Positions 8,553 to 15,997 of a DNA stretch of 39,807 nucleotides are shown piece by piece. The notes beneath the pieces were generated by a model that saw nothing but the letters and a program-made list of their open reading frames with translations, ran no database searches and was not told the DNA's origin. The translations under genes were made by a program, and so were the position numbers. Position 1 is the stretch's first letter, and every line of letters begins with the position of its first letter. Source of the stretch: an uncultured Saprospiraceae bacterium (GTDB lineage: Bacteria; Bacteroidota; Bacteroidia; Chitinophagales; Saprospiraceae); assembly GCA_937959275.1 (NCBI GenBank), contig CALGLU010000037.1:1-39807 (forward strand), given 5' to 3'.

Positions 8553-8981
8553 ATGAGTCCTTTTATTAGAAACTTTATGGCAGTTATTGGCGGTATCGCC
8601 ATCGGCAGCTTGGTGAACTCAGGCTTAATTATGCTAAGCCCATCTATTATTCCTCCGCCAGAAGGCATCGATCCAATGGCGACTGAAGACATCAAATCAG
8701 TCATTCATTTATTTGAAGCTAAGCATTATATCATTCCTTTTTTAGCACATGCTCTGGGGACTTTGGTTGGTGCATTTGTGGCTGCAAAATTTTCTGCGTC
8801 TCACCATGTTGTTTGCGCAATGATTATTGGCGTGTTCTTTTTGTTTGGTGGCATCGCAGCCAATCTGATGATTGGATCTCCAACTGAATTTATGTTAGCT
8901 GATATTTTATTTGCGTATATCCCTATGGCGCTATTGGGTGCAAAATTATCTGGCAGATGGAGCAGTAAAACTCTGGCCTGA
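8553..8981 (+). CDS. Small integral membrane protein of unknown function
   Basis: The 142-residue product has about four hydrophobic helices: 8-28 (with a glycine-rich GGIAIGS), about 58-80 (PFLAHALGTLVGAFVAAKF), about 83-105 and about 112-133. A conserved-looking PPPEGIDPM loop follows helix 1, and a short basic tail ends the protein. Proteins of this size and layout are common unannotated inner-membrane proteins in Bacteroidota. I cannot assign a function. It is followed at 60 bp by a lipoprotein gene and may be co-transcribed with it. Confidence 0.75.
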   Translation: MSPFIRNFMAVIGGIAIGSLVNSGLIMLSPSIIPPPEGIDPMATEDIKSVIHLFEAKHYIIPFLAHALGTLVGAFVAAKFSASHHVVCAMIIGVFFLFGGIAANLMIGSPTEFMLADILFAYIPMALLGAKLSGRWSSKTLA

Positions 8982-9041
8982 TTATACCAAGCCGCAACTT
9001 AGCATTAAAAACCGTTATCTTACTATCAAACAAAATCAAAG

Positions 9042-9509
9042 ATGATGAACAGACTTCAATCCATGTTAGCTCTAATTGGTTGCCTTATGATAACTATACT
9101 ATTTTCGGCTTGTGGTGAAGATCAACCGGTTACAACCATAGATTTAGGATTCGAGAATGAAAATGCCAATTTAGTTTATACAGGCGTGTGGAACTTGGAT
9201 GAAGTTGAATTTCATTGCTTAACACCAAATATTGTCAATCTAAGTGCGACACAAGTTGGTGACTGTGCTGAGGACTACTGTCATACAGGTTCTACACTAG
9301 AGATTAAAAAATTTATGATTCCTGGAAATTTTGAATATTCGATCAGTCCCTCAATAGAGTTCTTACAAGCAGGCGACAATGTCTATGTAGAGACTTATGC
9401 GGAGTTGAACGACACATGGAATCTTGGACCTGATGCTATCCACACCTTTCATCCAGTGGGTCGGGGCCTAGGCTCTAATTGCTATGTTCAATTTGTTTGG
9501 CGTAAGTAG
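9042..9509 (+). CDS. Lipoprotein of unknown function
   Basis: The 155-residue product has a lipoprotein signal with lipobox LFSAC (Cys24). The mature part is acidic, with four spaced cysteines (in EFHCLTP, GDCAEDYC and SNCYVQF) that could form disulfides. It ends in a basic residue. I see no match to a named family. It is probably an outer-membrane-anchored periplasmic or surface protein. Confidence 0.72.
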   Translation: MMNRLQSMLALIGCLMITILFSACGEDQPVTTIDLGFENENANLVYTGVWNLDEVEFHCLTPNIVNLSATQVGDCAEDYCHTGSTLEIKKFMIPGNFEYSISPSIEFLQAGDNVYVETYAELNDTWNLGPDAIHTFHPVGRGLGSNCYVQFVWRK

Positions 9510-9652
9510 ACCTTATTTGTACCATTTGAAACTATCTATATAAATATTTTAATTTTCTTTCCGATTACACATTTTAACCAAAGCTGCTGTAGGTGAAACA
9601 GTATGATTAAAACACAATAAGATTTGTAAATACGATACTTAGGACCAAATAA

Positions 9653-9937
9653 TCAAAATTTTATCGAACATATTTTGAAATATCTATTTGATTTGTTTCT
9701 TAAAACTAAAGACAAGTATTGTAAGTGTTTAAAGTTAATTCCTGTAAAAGATCTGGCCTCTAATTCACTTTTAACCATCTCCGAAACAAGTACTGAAGAA
9801 GCTCCAAATATTACGAAAACATCATAATCAAAAAGATTATTAAATTTCGTAGTTTTAATTTTTGGAGCACTTTCATTTTTCATTTGTTTTATTGTCTCAC
9901 AAAAAGAAGATAACGTATCTAGTGATAATATTCAAAA
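9653..9937 (-). pseudogene. Fragment of an immunity-type protein (Imm11/Imm43-like C-terminus)
   Basis: The reading frame is open from a stop at about 9938 down to 9653, with an ATG at 9883 (76 residues from there). The segment VLVSEMVKSELEARSFTGINF has the pattern V(S/T)E..K..(I/L)E...(F/L)TG..F found near the C-terminus of Imm11 (DUF1629) and Imm43-type immunity proteins. The N-terminal two thirds of such a protein are missing. It lies directly downstream of a second, longer relic of the same type, so the two probably came from tandem immunity genes. The family match is from memory of the pattern; a small functional protein cannot be excluded. Confidence 0.45.
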
Positions 9938-10022
9938 ACGAAGTAAGGACCATCTATCTTTTATTCTGGTTAAGTTAGATTTCTAATAGCCTTTTATCTT
10001 TAGGATCGGGTTTAGTAGTATT

Positions 10023-10534
10023 TCAACCAATAATTATATTATTCTTTTCTTGAAATTCAAAGCCTGTAAATTTAGCTTCTTCTATTGCCGTTTTTAGTTT
10101 TTCTGTAACATAATACTTGATATGCAGAACAATGATGAGTCGAAATCTATCATATTATAGCAATACCTGTTTAGTGCTAGAAGTACATGATCATTTAGTA
10201 GTTCTGAACAATCTCTAGAATAAGTAAGAGGTATATTGTACGATTTTATATCCGCGATTGAAAAATCATCTAAGAATGAAAGTAATTTCTTTGAAATAAC
10301 TAACCCGAATGCCATTGATATTCTGTCTGAAGAAATAATATCAGTGATCTTTGCCTTCTTCTTAAGTAAAATTGGGGATACCAACGGATCAACAATTGAA
10401 TCATCTTTCCAAACTCTTGAAATCGAATTCTTATCCTCATAGGGGTAATTTCCTGCCATTTCAGAAGATTGAATACCATCTGTAACACCAATAATCTTAG
10501 GGTCGAAAGATGTAAGAACTTTATATATTTTCAT
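10023..10534 (-). pseudogene. Frameshifted immunity-type protein (Imm11/Imm43-like)
   Basis: An ATG at 10534 opens a 146-codon frame (MKIYKVLTSFDPKIIGVTDG...) that ends at 10094. A one-base shift near 10127-10130 restores a longer C-terminus: after FDSSLF the other frame reads LHIKYYVTEKLKTAIEEA and then FTGFEFQ, with a stop at 10023. The VTEKLK..IEEA.FTGFEF ending is typical of Imm11 (DUF1629)/Imm43-type immunity proteins, which neutralise secreted polymorphic toxins. The start ATG overlaps the stop of a short upstream frame by 4 bp (ATGA), the usual toxin-immunity arrangement. I therefore call it a recently inactivated immunity gene; a sequencing error at the shift is the main alternative. 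Confidence 0.55.
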
Positions 10535-10680
10535 TCAATCAAATTCTTCTTAAATATAACACCTTCTCGTCCTTCTGAATGATAGATGGTCTTCTTGGCA
10601 TAAGCTTAGATATAGCGTTCACTGATAAAATTTTCAATTTTAACACGTCAAATCTGTATGTAGAAAGTAAAACAAGCATT
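10531..10680 (-). pseudogene. Possible relic of a polymorphic-toxin C-terminus
   Basis: Upstream of the immunity relic, a 25-codon stretch (AYAKKTIYHSEGREGVIFKK... to a TGA at 10531-10533) ends in a 4-bp ATGA overlap with the next start. The preceding sequence continues in a neighbouring frame (DVLKLKILSVNAISK), which implies another frameshift near 10600-10608. I read this as the last about 45 codons of a decayed toxin gene. The evidence is the overlap and the reading-frame pattern only. Confidence 0.3.
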
Positions 10681-10725
10681 AGTCAATCCGTAGTGAAGGT
10701 AAAAAGCTGTTTTTGGATTCACCTA

Positions 10726-11214
10726 TTAAAATAATGTAGATTGAATCCCCATCGTTGCCGGATTCTCTAAATGGAGGAGCTTTTGTTTCATATCAAGGCC
10801 ATAAGCGTAGCCTGTCAAACTGCCATCAGACCCAATAACGCGGTGGCAGGGTACAATAATTGCAATCGGATTTCTGCCGTTCGCTGTTCCTACTGCCCGA
10901 ATGGCTTTGACGTCGCCTAAATCAATCGATAATTGTTTGTAAGATGTTGTCTTTCCATAAGGGATTTTGAGCAAGGCATTCCACACCTTTTGATAAAATG
11001 TGGACCCAGCAGCTAGATCCAGAGCAACCTGAAATTCCTTCAGTGATCCTTGAAAATAATCGCCCAATTCTGAAATAGCCTGTGTAATATGTTCATTTTG
11101 ATGATCAGACCCCACATTTTCAGTTTTGACATCAAATTTTATTTCGGTAATCCCCCTCTCAGAAGCCCTTAAAATGGCGGTTCCGAAGGGAGTTTGATAA
11201 AAAGAGTGAAACAT
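10726..11214 (-). CDS. ogt: Methylated-DNA-protein-cysteine methyltransferase
   Basis: The 162-residue product is a full-length O6-alkylguanine-DNA alkyltransferase. It repairs O6-methylguanine by irreversible transfer of the alkyl group to its own cysteine. The active-site motif PCHRVIG is present (Cys123), and a helix-turn-helix DNA-binding segment precedes it (YGKTTSYKQLSIDLGDVKAIRAVGTANGRNP, with the Arg finger). The C-terminal GYAYGLDMKQKLLHLE helix is typical. It lacks an Ada N-terminal domain, so it is the Ogt/MGMT type. It is a single gene, divergent from the tRNA-Phe locus with only about 25 bp between its start and the tRNA -33 element. Confidence 0.95.
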   Translation of the reverse strand: MFHSFYQTPFGTAILRASERGITEIKFDVKTENVGSDHQNEHITQAISELGDYFQGSLKEFQVALDLAAGSTFYQKVWNALLKIPYGKTTSYKQLSIDLGDVKAIRAVGTANGRNPIAIIVPCHRVIGSDGSLTGYAYGLDMKQKLLHLENPATMGIQSTLF

Positions 11215-11238
11215 TGACAGGAAAATACGAGATAATTC

Positions 11239-11268
11239 TTGTAGTAATTAAAAAAGAGAATAAATTTG
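11239..11268 (+). promoter_or_regulatory. Promoter of the tRNA-Phe locus
   Basis: TTG at 11239-11241 and TAAATTTG at 11261-11268 match the Bacteroidota consensus TTG-N19-TAnnTTTG, with exactly 19 bases between them. Transcription would start close to 11276-11283, just before the first tRNA-Phe 5' half-copy, so both partial copies should be transcribed together with the intact tRNA. Confidence 0.75.
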
Positions 11269-11282
11269 CGTTCCAATTCAAC

Positions 11283-11393
11283 GGTGCCTTAGCTCAGTTG
11301 GTACCTGCCTGCTGGCAGGCAGGGAGAAATGGACTGAAAAAAGATTTCAGTAAAAAAGTGGACGTGGCTGCTTGTAAAATTATGTCGCGAAAT
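11283..11393 (+). repeat. tRNA-Phe 5' half-copy 1 with palindromic insert
   Basis: It begins with the tRNA-Phe 5' end (GGTGCCTTAGCTCAGTTGGTA). In the D-loop a 20-nt palindrome CCTGCCTGCTGGCAGGCAGG (11304-11323) is inserted. The tRNA sequence then resumes as ATGGACTGAAAA, up to just past the anticodon. Instead of the 3' half there is a hairpin (ACTGAAA 11333-11339 / TTTCAGT 11345-11351) and about 40 bases of spacer. It cannot fold as a tRNA. Confidence 0.85.
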
Positions 11394-11501
11394 GGTGCCT
11401 TAGCTCAGTTGGTACCTGCCTGCCGGTAGGCAGGGAGAAATGGACTGAAAAGGTTTCAGTAAAAAGTGGACGTGGCTGCTTGTAAAATTATGCCGCGAAA
11501 T
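11394..11501 (+). repeat. tRNA-Phe 5' half-copy 2 with palindromic insert
   Basis: This is a near-identical tandem copy of the unit at 11283-11393. The palindrome is CCTGCCTGCCGGTAGGCAGG (11415-11434). The following hairpin is ACTGAAA-AGG-TTTCAGT (11444-11460), and the spacer ends gccgcgaaat. The two units differ by a few substitutions and three bases in length. Confidence 0.85.
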
Positions 11502-11574
11502 GGTGCCTTAGCTCAGTTGGTAGAGCAATGGACTGAAAATCCATGTGTCCCTGGTTCAATTCCTGGAGGCACCA
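11502..11574 (+). tRNA. tRNA-Phe (GAA)
   Basis: The cloverleaf is complete: acceptor GGTGCCT (11502-11508) with AGGCACC (11567-11573), discriminator A74 (11574), D-stem GCTC/GAGC, anticodon stem ATGGA/TCCAT and loop CTGAAAA with anticodon GAA. CCA is not encoded in full (A is followed by CCG). The T-stem reads CCTGG/CCTGG, giving a T-T mismatch at its middle pair; the other four pairs are Watson-Crick. It is the third unit of a tandem array whose first two units are 5' halves only. Confidence 0.93.
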
Positions 11575-11578
11575 CCGG

Positions 11579-11614
11579 AAACCCTGACAGCGAAAGTTGT
11601 TAGGGTTTTTTTTG
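11579..11614 (+). terminator. Intrinsic terminator of the tRNA-Phe locus
   Basis: A strong stem, 11579-11591 with 11596-11608, closes a GAAA tetraloop (C91 GAAA G96 in the last two digits). It starts with AAACCCTGACA and is followed by a run of T. It lies 5 bases after the tRNA. Confidence 0.88.
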
Positions 11615-11762
11615 TTTTTGATTGAAGTCTCTTTAGAGAACTAATTGAATATTTCCATCATAGAATGCCAGGACTTCGGTTTTCAATTCGTAACCGAACT
11701 CTTGTAACGTCCAATTCTCAATGAATCGAAACTTGATTTTTTTGTGCTCAATGGCAGAGTTC

Positions 11763-11930
11763 TAGTGTCTCAAGCACTAAATAAGTGGCTGTATGAAAGT
11801 AGTTATTTTTTGTCTACTCAAGGCACAGGTTCGCTTTGATAGTCATAGCTATCAAAGTCGATTCTGTAACGCAGAGAAGGCGGAAAAGAACAATTTAATA
11901 TGGCTAGATATTTAGTTCTTGAGGCACTAG
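11763..11930. mobile_element. MITE-like element with 22-bp terminal inverted repeats
   Basis: The left end CTAGTGTCTCAAGCACTAAATA is the imperfect reverse complement of the right end (tatttagttcttgaggcactag, 11909-11930), with two mismatches. Inside is an 8-bp-arm palindrome TTTGATAGtcatagCTATCAAA (11835-11856). The element is 168 bp with no coding capacity. A second left end lies downstream at 12010. No transposase is visible in the window. Confidence 0.6.
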
Positions 11931-12009
11931 TGCTCTGTCAAGTATATATTGACTTGTTGAATTTGAGTGTAGTTTGTGCATGAACTAGGCGCAGGTTCGG
12001 TTTGATACC

Positions 12010-12052
12010 AAGTGTCTCAAGCACTAAATAAATGGTTGTATGAAAGCACTAG
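12010..12052 (+). repeat. Second copy of the MITE left end
   Basis: The sequence agtgtctcaagcactaaataaatggttgtatgaaag repeats the 11765-11800 region with two substitutions, in direct orientation. It is preceded by gcgcaggttcggtttgata, which echoes gcacaggttcgctttgata at about 11823. The copy appears partial or rearranged. Confidence 0.6.
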
Positions 12053-12336
12053 ACATCAGAGATACGTTTTATTGCGCTCCTGATCAGGTCAACATAGGGT
12101 TTACCTCTATGCAAATATTAGTATTTACCTATATACATATGACTGAACTCAAAACTACTTTTGCACCGACAGTATTTCCAATCTGTTTCAATCTATTATA
12201 GGCGTTAGTCTTTCCAGCATTTATACAAAGTGCTTTAAGGGTAATGCTAAATAGAGGCAAAATTCCCATTTCATATCTTTTACAGTTTTGCCGAATAAAA
12301 GAATGTCATTCATCTATATCCAATTTAAGTTATTTT

Positions 12337-13749
12337 ATGAAATTTGTATTTTCAGTATTATTATTTCTTTGCTTCAACGCGATCGCATTTTGTTCCGAAG
12401 AGAATACTTGTTTAGAATATATTGACATTGAGACCATTGCTTCATTGTCGATTAAAAAAAGTCATTATTTTACATTGACTGGATCAGGGACAATGGCCGA
12501 AACAGGATCTGGAACAATGTCACCCTGCACAGGATCTGGTTCTATATCTGGATCCATATACACTCAGTTTAACGAGCCAATTAAATCTGTCCATGTCGAA
12601 CTTCAGTCTTCTCAGGACAATTATCCTTTGAACACGACTACAGATATCGAAGGAGAATATGCATTTAGCCCAATTGAAAACGAATTCAACTATTTAATCA
12701 CGCCTACAAAAGATGGCGACGACTTTAATGGTATTAGTACGATTGATGTGTTACTCTTAGCAAACCTTGTATTCAGACCTCAATTTAATATTAGCCCTTA
12801 TACCTATATTGCTGCAGATATCAACCAAGATCAGCAGTTGAACATAACTGATGTCGTAGAACTCCTCTATCTCATTATCGGCAAAAGAGATACGCTCCAG
12901 GAGAGCTGGGTTTTTGTAGATGCAAACCAACAATTCATCGACGAATCAAATCCATGGCCCTATCTTGACATGATTACTGTCAATGAATTAGATGGCGCAT
13001 CAAACGGAAATGACTTTATTGGTATCAAAGTAGGTGATCTTTCAGGCAACGCTAACCCTTGGCTGAATGCAGAGGCCGAAACAAGAAGCCAGGTCTCTAC
13101 TCAACTTTATACAGAGGACATATACATCAAGCAAGACAAGATATACACCATTAGCTTCTACAGTGAGGAGTTGGACGATATCAAAGGCTTACAATTATTC
13201 CTAGGCCATACTGGAATTGATGTGTTGGAAATCCATTCTGGCATTTTAGATGCAGAAAAAGCTGCATTCCATCAGTCTGATCAAACAGTCTTCGCCAGTT
13301 GGTATGGTGTAACAGACATGGAGTCAGCCGCTTTATTTTCAATAACAATAAGAGCAGACAAAGATGGATTTCTTTCAGATCAAATACACAATTACAAGCA
13401 CTGGCTAGCGACTGAAGCCTATGTAGGTCAATCATTAGATGTCAGACCAGTTGAAATCGGCTTCACCAAAAATAACACGATTTCTCCTGAATTAACTTTG
13501 GGGCAAAACAGTCCAAATCCATTTTTAACTCAAACTGAAATTTCATACACATTATCTGAAGAGGGTCAAGTCGGAATAGACATATTTGATGATTCTGGTC
13601 GATTAGTGTTTCACAAAAGCCACGACGGTGTCTCTGGGAATAACACATTATTGGTCAATCGAGATGAGTTAAATAAGACAGGCTTATATTATTATACAGT
13701 TACTTTTAGAGGCAAAGTAAAAACAAAAACGATGCTTTTGATTGATTAG
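12337..13749 (+). CDS. Secreted protein with dockerin-like module and T9SS type A sorting domain
   Basis: I place the start at the ATG at 12337, because it begins a clean signal peptide (MKFVFSVLLFLCFNAIAFC); an upstream in-frame ATG at 12244 would add 31 non-signal residues. The 470-residue protein has a Gly/Ser/Thr-rich segment (TGSGTM repeated), a carboxypeptidase-regulatory-like beta module and a dockerin-like pair (AADINQDQQLNITDVVELLY; FIGIKVGDLSGNANP). About 130 residues of beta-rich, cohesin-like sequence follow. The C-terminus is a T9SS type A sorting domain (LGQNSPNPF...GLYYYTV...KTKTMLLID). It should be exported by the type IX system and anchored at the surface. The dockerin-like module is closely similar to the end of the protein at 6086. 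Confidence 0.82.
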   Translation: MKFVFSVLLFLCFNAIAFCSEENTCLEYIDIETIASLSIKKSHYFTLTGSGTMAETGSGTMSPCTGSGSISGSIYTQFNEPIKSVHVELQSSQDNYPLNTTTDIEGEYAFSPIENEFNYLITPTKDGDDFNGISTIDVLLLANLVFRPQFNISPYTYIAADINQDQQLNITDVVELLYLIIGKRDTLQESWVFVDANQQFIDESNPWPYLDMITVNELDGASNGNDFIGIKVGDLSGNANPWLNAEAETRSQVSTQLYTEDIYIKQDKIYTISFYSEELDDIKGLQLFLGHTGIDVLEIHSGILDAEKAAFHQSDQTVFASWYGVTDMESAALFSITIRADKDGFLSDQIHNYKHWLATEAYVGQSLDVRPVEIGFTKNNTISPELTLGQNSPNPFLTQTEISYTLSEEGQVGIDIFDDSGRLVFHKSHDGVSGNNTLLVNRDELNKTGLYYYTVTFRGKVKTKTMLLID

Positions 13750-13829
13750 GAATGAATTGGCTGAGTATCTACCAATGCACTGCAAATACATACTACATTG
13801 TGGGACTGCGATTGGCTAAGGTGAGTGTA

Positions 13830-14225
13830 TTAGTTCTGTTTAAAATTAGCAATTAGATCAAATTCAGGCACGAAGGCTTCTAAGCGATTACCGTCAGATT
13901 GTCTTTCCATTTCGAAAGAACCTTTCATTCTGCCGATTGGAGTTGATAGAGGACACCACGATGAGTATTTATGAATTTCACCAGGTTTCAAAATAGGTTG
14001 CTCTCCCACGACACCTTCGCCCTTTACCTCTCGAATGCTGCCCACAGAATCAAATATGATCCAATGCCGATTAATCAACTGCACCGTATATAGACCCTCA
14101 TTAGCAATGGTGATCCAGTATGCAAAAACAAACTCTTTGTTCTGCGGCGCAGAATGCTTCTCTTGATACTCGCATTTCACGGATATTCTGATTCCATCTG
14201 TTATTGCTGTTACGACTTTTTCCAT
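13830..14225 (-). CDS. apaG: ApaG-family protein
   Basis: The 131-residue product is a full-length ApaG (DUF525) protein: a fibronectin-III-like beta sandwich. The family signature is clear: HSAPQNKEFVFAYWITIANEG near the N-terminus, NRHWIIFDS, GEQPILKPGE with YSSWCPL, and the hallmark PIGRMKGSFEM. ApaG was linked to Co2+/Mg2+ resistance in enterobacteria; its biochemical role is not settled. It lies 38 bp downstream of gmk on the same strand and may be co-transcribed. Confidence 0.92.
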   Translation of the reverse strand: MEKVVTAITDGIRISVKCEYQEKHSAPQNKEFVFAYWITIANEGLYTVQLINRHWIIFDSVGSIREVKGEGVVGEQPILKPGEIHKYSSWCPLSTPIGRMKGSFEMERQSDGNRLEAFVPEFDLIANFKQN

Positions 14226-14263
14226 TCTACAAACATTAAATCCTCAATTAATTTTATTCTTCT

Positions 14264-14905
14264 TTATTCTTCTTCAGTTTTGTCATTGTCAGGGACATCC
14301 TTTCCTACTCTCGATTTCTTTTCAATAGTTAAAAACCCCTCAATCTTCAATTCTGATTCTTTAAGTGCCACAGGTAGCAAATCGTTCACTAAAATTGTAT
14401 CAAACTTTGATTCATAACTCATTTCATGTTCGATACGCTTAATACGCTTTGCTAAGCTTTCTTCTGTTTCAGTCCCCCTCGCTTTTAAGCGTTCGACAAT
14501 CACCTGGATTGACGGTGGCCGAATGAATATAGCCAAACATTGATCAGCATAGAGCTTTTTTATATCCATCGCTCCTTTTACGTCGATGTCAAAAATAATG
14601 TGTTTTTTGCTCCTCCATAATCGATCAACCTCAGACTTGAGAGTCCCGTAGTACAAGCCTTCATAGACTTCTTCCCATTCCACAAAAGCATCTGCATCTC
14701 TTAACGCATAAAACTCCTCAGATGTCTTAAAATAGTAGTCGACTCCATCAGATTCATTTGGTCTCTTGTCTCTGGTCGTTACCGAAACAGAAAAACCTAA
14801 ATCGTCATATGTCTCTAACAAATGACGTTTAATGGTTGTTTTACCCCCACCCGATGGGGCAGTGAGTACGATTAATTTCCCTTCAAAAATAGACTTCTCC
14901 TTCAT
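14264..14905 (-). CDS. gmk: Guanylate kinase
   Basis: The 213-residue enzyme phosphorylates GMP to GDP with ATP. The P-loop is at residues 16-24 (APSGGGKTT). The GMP-binding segment VSVTTRDKRPNESDGVDYYF and the DIDVKGAMDIK element are typical. It overlaps the stop of yicC by 4 bp, as in the conserved yicC-gmk pair. The last about 25 residues are a charged tail (VGKDVPDNDKTEEE) longer than in most homologues. Confidence 0.96.
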   Translation of the reverse strand: MKEKSIFEGKLIVLTAPSGGGKTTIKRHLLETYDDLGFSVSVTTRDKRPNESDGVDYYFKTSEEFYALRDADAFVEWEEVYEGLYYGTLKSEVDRLWRSKKHIIFDIDVKGAMDIKKLYADQCLAIFIRPPSIQVIVERLKARGTETEESLAKRIKRIEHEMSYESKFDTILVNDLLPVALKESELKIEGFLTIEKKSRVGKDVPDNDKTEEE

Positions 14906-15777
14906 ACCGCATTCGCTACCTGCTCCTTAATTTTTTCAAGACTATCTTTCATATTGACCACTAACTTTTGCAATTCAGAATACTGGGCCTTAGCGCCCAT
15001 TGTATTGATTTCTCGTCCAATCTCCTGACTGATAAAGGCTAATTTTTTACCTAACTGTGTGGAGTCAGAGTTGAGTTCATCCAAAAAATAAGTACAATGC
15101 TGTTCGAGCCTGACCTTTTCTTCATTAATATCCAAACGTTCCATATAATGTAACACTTCTTGCTCGTATCTGTTTCGATCTACATTTTCTTTATTCATAA
15201 AATCTGTTAGATGCTTCATCATTCGGACTTTAAGCTTTTCCATTCTCGCCGTTTCGTGAAGCGGGACTTCATTTAAATTTGCTTGAATCACCCGAATACT
15301 TTCAGAAAGATCTCCATGGATGGACTTTCCTTCTGTTTTTCTAAAATCAGTTATTTTTGTAATGGTTTCACGGATTAATTCATTGGTAAAGGTCCATTCT
15401 TCACTATCGAGTTTTTCCTCATTCGGTTTTATAATATTCGGTATTTTGATGACGGATTGAAAAATGTCACCTTTATCTATCCCAATTTCGTCAGAAAGAG
15501 CAATTAATTCTGATGCATATTTCTTGAGCAGATTGGTATTCAATGTATATTCTACATCCTCATGATCACTGGACACAGTTATGATGACATCGATCTTACC
15601 TCTTGCCAAGTCATTCATCACCATTTTCCTGATCTCCAGCTCTTTCTCCTTATAGTAAGTAGGTGCTTTGACTCGTATATCGGCACTTTTCCCGTTAAGA
15701 GATTTTATTTCAACACTAATTTGGCGATTATTAATAGTGCCCGAACTTTGACCGAATCCGGTCATTGATAATATCAT
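14902..15777 (-). CDS. yicC: YicC-family endoribonuclease
   Basis: The 291-residue product has both family halves. The N-terminus is MILSMTGFGQSSGTINNRQI with VEIKSLNGKSADIRVKAP. The C-terminal DUF1732 half includes RLEQHCTYFLDEL and GKKLAFISQEIGREINTMGAK. YicC proteins are metal-dependent RNases that form ring-like oligomers in E. coli. It is the first gene of the yicC-gmk-apaG run and is divergent from the HU gene across a 220-bp AT-rich region that should hold both promoters. Confidence 0.95.
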   Translation of the reverse strand: MILSMTGFGQSSGTINNRQISVEIKSLNGKSADIRVKAPTYYKEKELEIRKMVMNDLARGKIDVIITVSSDHEDVEYTLNTNLLKKYASELIALSDEIGIDKGDIFQSVIKIPNIIKPNEEKLDSEEWTFTNELIRETITKITDFRKTEGKSIHGDLSESIRVIQANLNEVPLHETARMEKLKVRMMKHLTDFMNKENVDRNRYEQEVLHYMERLDINEEKVRLEQHCTYFLDELNSDSTQLGKKLAFISQEIGREINTMGAKAQYSELQKLVVNMKDSLEKIKEQVANAV

Positions 15778-15896
15778 ATTAATTATTTGAAGGCGAAAAG
15801 ATAAGACTATATCAAAGATTATGGTGATTTGGCGAATGATTTGGAGCTAAATTCTTCATATGCAATACATTATATATAAAAATGCATCCAAAAAAA

Positions 15897-15929
15897 TTGC
15901 AAAATGTTTTTAAACGTGCAATAAATTAC
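15897..15929 (+). promoter_or_regulatory. Candidate promoter of the HU-family gene
   Basis: TTG at 15897-15899 and TAAATTAC at 15922-15929 resemble the Bacteroidota -33/-7 pair with 22-base spacing. The -7 box matches only the TAnnTT part of the consensus. It would give a leader of about 60 bases. Confidence 0.3.
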
Positions 15930-15997
15930 GAACTTAGCGGACCGTTTGAACTGCGAGCTCAAGAAAACATAACCGACTAAGAATCAAAATACTAACT

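Larger units (their letters stand above)
11615..12336. other. Repeat-containing intergenic region
   Basis: This 722-base stretch has no supportable gene. It contains a MITE-like element (11763-11930), a short palindrome inside it, and a second copy of its left end (12010-12052). The last 100 bases lead into the T9SS cargo gene and are AT-rich. Confidence 0.6.

Noticed and set aside
11214-11429. Open frame of 71 codons across the tRNA half-copies
   Set aside because: It runs through tRNA-derived repeats and palindromes and its translation repeats the same tRNA-encoded words (NGALAQLVPAC). It is not a gene.
12244-12336. Upstream in-frame ATG for the T9SS cargo protein
   Set aside because: The signal peptide begins at the internal ATG at 12337; the extension has no signal features.
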